DNA of 64,000 nt from an uncultured Lentisphaerota bacterium. GTDB taxonomy: Bacteria; Verrucomicrobiota; Kiritimatiellia; CAIQIC01. The DNA is taken from the NCBI GenBank assembly GCA_903896925.1, contig CAITZM010000181.1, positions 62,001 through 126,000 of the forward strand, read 5' to 3'. The notes under the pieces are model-generated. The model was not told the DNA's origin. It saw only the letters and a program-made list of their open reading frames with translations, and searched no databases. The translations under genes and the position numbers were made by a program. Below, piece by piece: positions 59,298 to 64,000 of this stretch (its first letter is position 1; each line of letters starts with the position of its first letter).

Positions 59298-62180
59298 ATG
59301 AAAAGCGTCGGCATGGCGGGAGTGCTGGTCCTCGCGGCGAGCGTCGGTTTGCGCGCGGAGTTGACCAATGCCAGCTACCGGCTCGCGCTGACGGCCGACC
59401 ACGCGGTGAGCCTCCGCGTAGCCGGGATGCCGGAGCAGCGGCTCGCGCCGGACTTCGTCGTGCTGCACAGCGCCAAGGACCCCGGCTACTCCCGCAACCC
59501 CAGCCAGCCGAATTATCACGTCGCACCGCGCAATGCGGTCCGCTGGGCGCATAACCGCGAAACGCCGGAGTCGGCCAACGTCTGGCTGCGCGAGGCGGGG
59601 GTGGAAGGCCAGGTCACCACGGACGCGCGCGGCAACTGGACGTGGTCCTATCGCGGGGCCAAACCGGTCACCGGCGCGGCGGCGCGCCAGACCAGCCGGC
59701 CGTTCAGCGTAGGCGAGCGCACCCCGCTTAGCGCCACGGGCGCTTCCGAGAGCGACGGCGTCATCCGCTGGGTCTATGCGCCACAACCGGGCTTCGAGTT
59801 CAGCGCCGAGCTGCGCCTGCCGCCCGACGCGGGCGACCCGCTCCTGACCTTCACGCTGACGCCGCGCCGCGGGGCCTTTTGGAGCGTCGCATTCATGGGC
59901 GCGCCGGCGACGGACCTGGCCGCGACGCGCGCCGTGCCCCAGGAGTGCGAGGCGCGCGGCCACCGCCAGTTCAACTTCGTGATGGGCGAAGCCGACCTGC
60001 GCCTGCCGCGCGCGCACGTCGCGACCGCGGCGGGCAACGTTGCGCTCGTCGCCGATCCCTCCGAGTCGCCGTTCCGCCTGCCGACCGGCGCGGACGCGCG
60101 CTTCGGCCTGATGCTCCAGCAGACGGCGGGCAAGTTGCAGCCGGTGCTGCTGGCGCCGCTGTTCGGCGGCGCTGAGTCGCGGCGCGAAGCCGGGGCGGCC
60201 TATCGCTTCACCTTGCGCTGCGTCGTCCGCGCGGGCGACTGGAAGGACATGACCCGCCACATCGCCCGCGATATCTGCGGCGTGCGCGACCAGCGCGACA
60301 ACTCCGGCCCCGGTCCGCTGAACGGCGCCATCGAGCGCGTCATGGACTTCCTCGCCGACCGCGACGGCCACAACCACGCCTGCTGGCACGCCGAGCAGAA
60401 GTACTACGACTACTTCACCGACACCGCGGGTGTCTTCAAGCCGTTCTCGCCGCTCTACGGACTGGGCGCGGCGATCATCACCGATGACGAAGATTTCTAC
60501 CGCCGCCGCGCCCGGCCGGCGGTCGAGTTCGCGCTGTCGCGCAAGTACAACGTCTTCGCGCCCTACGAGACCGCAAACATGCACATGGTCGGCACGGCGC
60601 AGCGCGAGGTCGGCGGGCCGTATATCGGCTATGCGCAGTTGCTGGGCCTGCACGAGCTCTTGCAGCGGCGCGTGCCAGCCGTCACGACACTGGCCGAACA
60701 GGCGGGCCCGGCACACAACAGCCTCGCCGACGCCCTCGCGCGCTGGCGGCTCACACAGGACCCCGCCACGCGAGCCGAAGCCGGGCAACTGGTCGCCACC
60801 ATGCTGGCGCGCGGCGGACCGCTGGGCGAGGCGGCGCTGTTCGATCTGCTCGAAGGCGCCGAGGCGACAAACGACCCTCAGTGCCTGCGCGGCGCAGTCG
60901 AGGCGGCCTATCACCAGGTGGCGGCGTTGAACCTCTCGCCGGCACCGCCGGATGCGCTGGTGACCGTCGATGCCGCCGGCCATGCACCGGTGCATCCGCA
61001 CTCGATCGGCCGACATCGCAACATCTGGGGCTTCGCGCCGCCGGAGCCCGTCGCCGCACCGGAGCAGACCGTGCCCGCGTGGCGCATCGCCCGGCTCGGC
61101 CTGCCCTCGCCGGCCTATCCGATCGAGTATTGGATGAACGTGCACGGCGCACTGCTGCGCACCGCCGGACTTGCGCACGACGGGTTTCTGCGCGACGTGG
61201 CGCACTGGGGCGTGACCGGCCGTTTCGGCAATTACCCCGGCGACAACCGCTCGCTCGTCTCGCTGGTCGGCGAGCGGCCCGACGCCGTCGAGCGTCCGCC
61301 GTGGGACTGGAATTTCGCCACGGTCAACCCCGGCCACGCGTGGGACTTCGTCGGCGCGCTGCTCGACTTCCTCATCAGCGACGCCTTCGAACGCTCCGGC
61401 GGCGCCATCGACTTTCCCGCGGAGACCGCCGCCGGCAGCAACTTCCGCGTCCGCGTCTACGGTGCACGGCCGGGCCGCTTCTTTGGCGACATCGGCGTGC
61501 GGCCCTGGTTGCCGCACGGGCTGATCGCGAGCAGCAACAGACAGATTGACTGGCTCGCCGGCCATGGCCAGAGCCGGTTCTACCTCGCGCTCTGGAACCA
61601 ATCGTTCCGCGAGGAAACCACGACCGTGCAGATCAACCCAGCGCTCGTCGGACTCGCCGGCGCGCGCAGCGTACGCGTCTGGCGCGGCCACGCGGCCGCG
61701 GAGCCCATGACGATCCGCGACGGGCAGTTTGACGTGACGGTGCCGGCCAAGGGCCTCGTCGCCTTCGCCTTCCCGGATGCGCTGGTCCATACGCGGCTGC
61801 AGGCGCGGCTGTACGACGCCACCGCTCCGGCGCTCGGGCCCCACAGCTTTGCCACGACGCCGGCGCCCTTCGGCACGGTGCATGCCACGCTGCTGACGGC
61901 AGGCCGCGGCCTGACCTCGGCATTCGTCTATGCCGACGCAGCCGCGGCCACCACCATCGCCGCCAAACTGCGCTGGCGGCAGGGCCACGGCCCGTGGCAC
62001 GAGCTGGCCGACGAGATTTTCCCGTATGAATTTTCGCCAGAATTGGAAGATGCCGCGGGCGACTTCGAGTGCGTCTTCGAGATCGAGAATGCAAAACAGG
62101 AAATCCAGCGCAGCGCGCCGATCGTCTTGAAGTTGCAGCCGGAGTCGGCGACGCCGACCGCAGCGGGAGGCACCCGATGA
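59298..62180 (+). CDS. Large secreted protein of unknown function, toroid-like
   Basis: The 960-residue product starts at the ATG at 59298 with a signal peptide (MKSVGMAGVLVLAASVGLRA). Residues ~20-330 are beta-rich, like the N-terminal super-sandwich of some lyases and hydrolases. Residues ~340-790 are helical and contain CWHAEQKYYDYFTDTAGVFK, NVFAPYETANMHMVGTAQRE and EYWMNVHGALLRTAGLAHDG, which suggest an alpha/alpha toroid. The C-terminal ~170 residues form beta-sandwich modules. I do not recognise a family. The position among lyase, beta-helix and esterase genes suggests action on a polysaccharide. Its stop overlaps the next start (ATGA). Confidence 0.75.
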   Translation: MKSVGMAGVLVLAASVGLRAELTNASYRLALTADHAVSLRVAGMPEQRLAPDFVVLHSAKDPGYSRNPSQPNYHVAPRNAVRWAHNRETPESANVWLREAGVEGQVTTDARGNWTWSYRGAKPVTGAAARQTSRPFSVGERTPLSATGASESDGVIRWVYAPQPGFEFSAELRLPPDAGDPLLTFTLTPRRGAFWSVAFMGAPATDLAATRAVPQECEARGHRQFNFVMGEADLRLPRAHVATAAGNVALVADPSESPFRLPTGADARFGLMLQQTAGKLQPVLLAPLFGGAESRREAGAAYRFTLRCVVRAGDWKDMTRHIARDICGVRDQRDNSGPGPLNGAIERVMDFLADRDGHNHACWHAEQKYYDYFTDTAGVFKPFSPLYGLGAAIITDDEDFYRRRARPAVEFALSRKYNVFAPYETANMHMVGTAQREVGGPYIGYAQLLGLHELLQRRVPAVTTLAEQAGPAHNSLADALARWRLTQDPATRAEAGQLVATMLARGGPLGEAALFDLLEGAEATNDPQCLRGAVEAAYHQVAALNLSPAPPDALVTVDAAGHAPVHPHSIGRHRNIWGFAPPEPVAAPEQTVPAWRIARLGLPSPAYPIEYWMNVHGALLRTAGLAHDGFLRDVAHWGVTGRFGNYPGDNRSLVSLVGERPDAVERPPWDWNFATVNPGHAWDFVGALLDFLISDAFERSGGAIDFPAETAAGSNFRVRVYGARPGRFFGDIGVRPWLPHGLIASSNRQIDWLAGHGQSRFYLALWNQSFREETTTVQINPALVGLAGARSVRVWRGHAAAEPMTIRDGQFDVTVPAKGLVAFAFPDALVHTRLQARLYDATAPALGPHSFATTPAPFGTVHATLLTAGRGLTSAFVYADAAAATTIAAKLRWRQGHGPWHELADEIFPYEFSPELEDAAGDFECVFEIENAKQEIQRSAPIVLKLQPESATPTAAGGTR

Positions 62181-62722
62181 GATGGCTGCTGATATGCTGC
62201 CTGTTGGCCTGCGCCGCGCAGGCCGCGGAGCCCTTCGCCATCACCGATGAATTCGTCGCCTATATCCAGCAGGGCGCGAATCCGAAGGAGTTCGGACTCG
62301 CCAAGGACGGGCGCTTCCAGCCCTACTCGACCGCACAGGGCCGGCGCATTGCGTGGCGGCAGGCCGTGAGCGACAAGGCCTGGTTCGCCACCGGGCTCGC
62401 CAAATCCGATGCGGAAAAACTGCTGCGCGCCGACCTCCACCGCGCGCTGGCTGAGGCGCGTCTGCTCATCGCACGCCAGCAGCCCGCGCGACCGTTCGAT
62501 GCGCTGCCGCGCGAGTCGCTGGAAATGCTCGTGGATTTCATCCATTCCGAGGGTGCGACGAACATCGCACCCGCCCTCGTCGCCGCCGTCCTCGCCGGCG
62601 ATTGGCCCCGCTTGATCGGGCAACACCTCTACGTCCGCTGGCAGGGCCCTTCGCCGGACAACGCGCGCAACAAAGCCTTCGCCGACCGCTGGATCTATTC
62701 ACGCAAGCTGCTTTTCAACTGA
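62177..62722 (+). CDS. Small secreted protein, weakly GH24 lysozyme-like
   Basis: The 181-residue product starts at the ATG overlapping the preceding stop (ATGA). The signal peptide is MRWLLICCLLACAAQAAEPF. The C-terminal half (DALPRESLEMLVDFIHSEGA near 120, then APALVAAVLAGDWPRL and VRWQGPSPDNARNKAFADRWIYS) resembles the second lobe of phage-type lysozymes. The N-terminal catalytic glutamate motif is not evident. So it may be a non-catalytic relative or a different fold. Coupling to the large unknown protein suggests joint production. Confidence 0.6.
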   Translation: MRWLLICCLLACAAQAAEPFAITDEFVAYIQQGANPKEFGLAKDGRFQPYSTAQGRRIAWRQAVSDKAWFATGLAKSDAEKLLRADLHRALAEARLLIARQQPARPFDALPRESLEMLVDFIHSEGATNIAPALVAAVLAGDWPRLIGQHLYVRWQGPSPDNARNKAFADRWIYSRKLLFN

Positions 62723-62829
62723 CTGCCCAGCCAGTTTTACAATCCTTGGGCGGCACCGCCAAAAGTCGGACCAGACGCCGCGTGGGGGCACTCGGCCTAC
62801 AAAAACATCAGTAAACCTACGGGCTTCGT

Positions 62830-62853
62830 TGTAGGCCAGGTCACCGACCCGGC
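62830..62853. repeat. GGCC..GTCACCGACC palindrome
   Basis: TGTAGGCCAGGTCACCGACC starts at 62830 and ends CGGC at 62853. It is a slightly degenerate member of the family at 7239, 41788 and 43307. A related half copy (CTCGGCCTACA) lies at 62791-62801. Confidence 0.6.
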
Positions 62854-62893
62854 GAACATGACATTCGTCAGCCACGCCAAGCCCGGTCGGCGC

Positions 62894-64000
62894 TCAGCCG
62901 GCGCAGTTCGCCGCGGCGAAGGCGGGCAGCGTGACGCGGAAGCAGGCGCCGCCGCCGGCGCGCGGCAGGCAGACCAGGTTGCCGCCGAGGTCGCGCAGCA
63001 GGCGGCGTGCGATGCTCAGGCCAAGGCCGCTGCCGGGCACGCGCGCGGTCAGCGACTGGTCCAGCCGGTAAAACTTCTCGAAGATTTTTTCGCGCAGCTC
63101 CTCCGGCACGCCGGGCCCGCGGTCGCCCACCTCGAGCTGCGCGCCGCCGCCGGCTGCGGGCAGCAGCGCAATCTCGAGCTGCTTGCCGTCGGCGGCGTAC
63201 TTGAGCGCGTTGTCGAGGAGGTTGAGCACGGCCTGTTCGAGCGCGTCGCGGTCGGTGCGCACGGCCAGCGGTTCCGCCGGCAGTTGCATGACGAGTTGCA
63301 AGCCGGCTTCCTCAAGCCGCAGCCGCTGCGCTTCGAGAAATGCGGGCAGCCACACGGCAAGTTCGAGCGGCTCGACCGCGTAGGTGCGGCGGTGCTGTTC
63401 CAGCCGGCCGAAATCGAGCATGTTGTTCACCAGCCGCGTCAGCCGCGCGCACTCGGTCACCATCACGTCGAGGTAGTGCTGCCGCTGCTCCGGCTCGCGC
63501 ACGCGGCCCTCGCGCAGCAGCTCGGCATACATGCGCAGCGTGGTCAGCGGCGTCTTGAGCTCGTGCGAGACGTTGGCGACGAAGCTGGTCTTCTGCCGCG
63601 CCTCGCGCGCCTTGCGGCCCGCCTCCAGCAGCAGGAGCGCGCCGCCCGCGAGGATCGTCAGCAGCAGAGCGACGACAAGCAGCGTGGTGACAAGGCGGTA
63701 GCTGCCCGCGGCCGCCATGGGCGCGCCGGCGCCGAAGAACGCCACCTGCCAATGCGGCAGCGACGGGCTCAGGCTGACGGCGACCGCGGGCGCCTGGCCT
63801 TTGCCGATATCGAGCCCGCCGGTCTGGTGCAGCACATTGCCCGCGCCATCGAGCAACGCCCAGGCACGATCCGCGCCGGCCTCGCCCGGGAATACGGCGA
63901 GCAGGCGCGCGAGCAGCGCCGCCGTCTCCAGCTCGACGCCCGCGACGCGGCCGTTCTGCTCGACCCAGCCGAGCAGGAAAAGCTGGTCGCCCTCGAACCA
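62894..64000 (-). CDS. Sensor histidine kinase, N-terminus cut by window
   Basis: The frame is open to the right edge, so 5' sequence is missing; 368 residues plus the stop codon are visible. A periplasmic sensor part ends before a transmembrane helix (VTTLLVVALLLTILAGGALL). The HisKA domain has FVANVSHELKTPLTTLRMYAEL with the phosphorylated histidine. The ATPase domain has the N box LNLLDNALKYA, the G1 box DRGPGVPEELREKIFEKFYR and the G2 box GSGLGLSIARRLLRDLGG. The visible sensor segment lacks an evident family. The response regulator should be encoded outside the window. Confidence 0.9.
   Translation of the reverse strand, partial: WFEGDQLFLLGWVEQNGRVAGVELETAALLARLLAVFPGEAGADRAWALLDGAGNVLHQTGGLDIGKGQAPAVAVSLSPSLPHWQVAFFGAGAPMAAAGSYRLVTTLLVVALLLTILAGGALLLLEAGRKAREARQKTSFVANVSHELKTPLTTLRMYAELLREGRVREPEQRQHYLDVMVTECARLTRLVNNMLDFGRLEQHRRTYAVEPLELAVWLPAFLEAQRLRLEEAGLQLVMQLPAEPLAVRTDRDALEQAVLNLLDNALKYAADGKQLEIALLPAAGGGAQLEVGDRGPGVPEELREKIFEKFYRLDQSLTARVPGSGLGLSIARRLLRDLGGNLVCLPRAGGGACFRVTLPAFAAANCAG

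Overview
The window is 64 kb of high-GC DNA from a diderm bacterium. The most likely source is a soil or aquatic polysaccharide degrader of the Verrucomicrobiota or a close relative in the PVC group. Four things point there: many secreted carbohydrate-active enzymes without SusC/SusD partners, several Tat-exported Gfo/Idh/MocA oxidoreductases and a Tat-exported sugar-isomerase-like TIM barrel, Mla and Lol outer-membrane genes, and spacers packed with short palindromic repeats. The taxonomy is inferred from gene content; I see no rRNA or tRNA gene.

Left part (1-15.6 kb, mostly minus strand): a secreted alpha/alpha-toroid-like protein cut by the window edge, a GH106-like hydrolase, an SDR dehydrogenase, a Tat-exported TIM-barrel protein, two tandemly duplicated Tat-exported Gfo/Idh/MocA proteins, a DUF3574 protein, a PH-domain membrane protein, a GH141-like beta-helix protein translationally coupled to an unknown secreted protein, and an AraC-type regulator.

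Centre (15.9-26.3 kb, plus strand): an L-fucose (6-deoxy-L-galactose) utilisation locus. It holds an aldo/keto reductase, a GH29 alpha-L-fucosidase, a DUF4185-like propeller, a lactonase, a zinc alcohol dehydrogenase of the L-galactonate 5-dehydrogenase type, FucU, FucP, a tagaturonate-epimerase (UxaE) family protein and a Dabb protein. There is no fucose isomerase, kinase, aldolase, fuconate dehydratase or microcompartment shell gene. The combination suggests a non-phosphorylating route in which L-fuconate is handled like L-galactonate (C5 oxidation, then UxaE-type epimerisation). This is the most interesting candidate system here. A well-formed AraC-type tandem operator sits in front of the first gene.

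Right part: a GH43-like propeller and a lipoprotein; hemerythrin, UspA and MntH on the minus strand; a GH27 alpha-galactosidase; rpoN overlapping an L,D-transpeptidase gene; a DUF151 nuclease and an alpha/beta hydrolase; mlaEFD; a LolC/E-type permease; a frameshifted glutamine amidotransferase; a prolyl oligopeptidase. From 46.4 to 62.7 kb lies a second polysaccharide-degradation block: sialate O-acetylesterase, PF05426 lyase, Asp-box propeller, esterase, BSP-type protease, beta-helix protein, a large unknown protein and a small secreted protein. A sensor kinase is cut by the right edge.

The spacers carry a TTTCCAAG..CTTGGAAA palindrome family, some copies lying inside coding sequence or supplying a -35 element. 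They also carry several GC-rich palindrome families with exchanged stems, and a 34-bp near-perfect dyad between mntH and the alpha-galactosidase gene. Several genes appear to have short or leaderless transcripts with a 16-bp promoter spacer.
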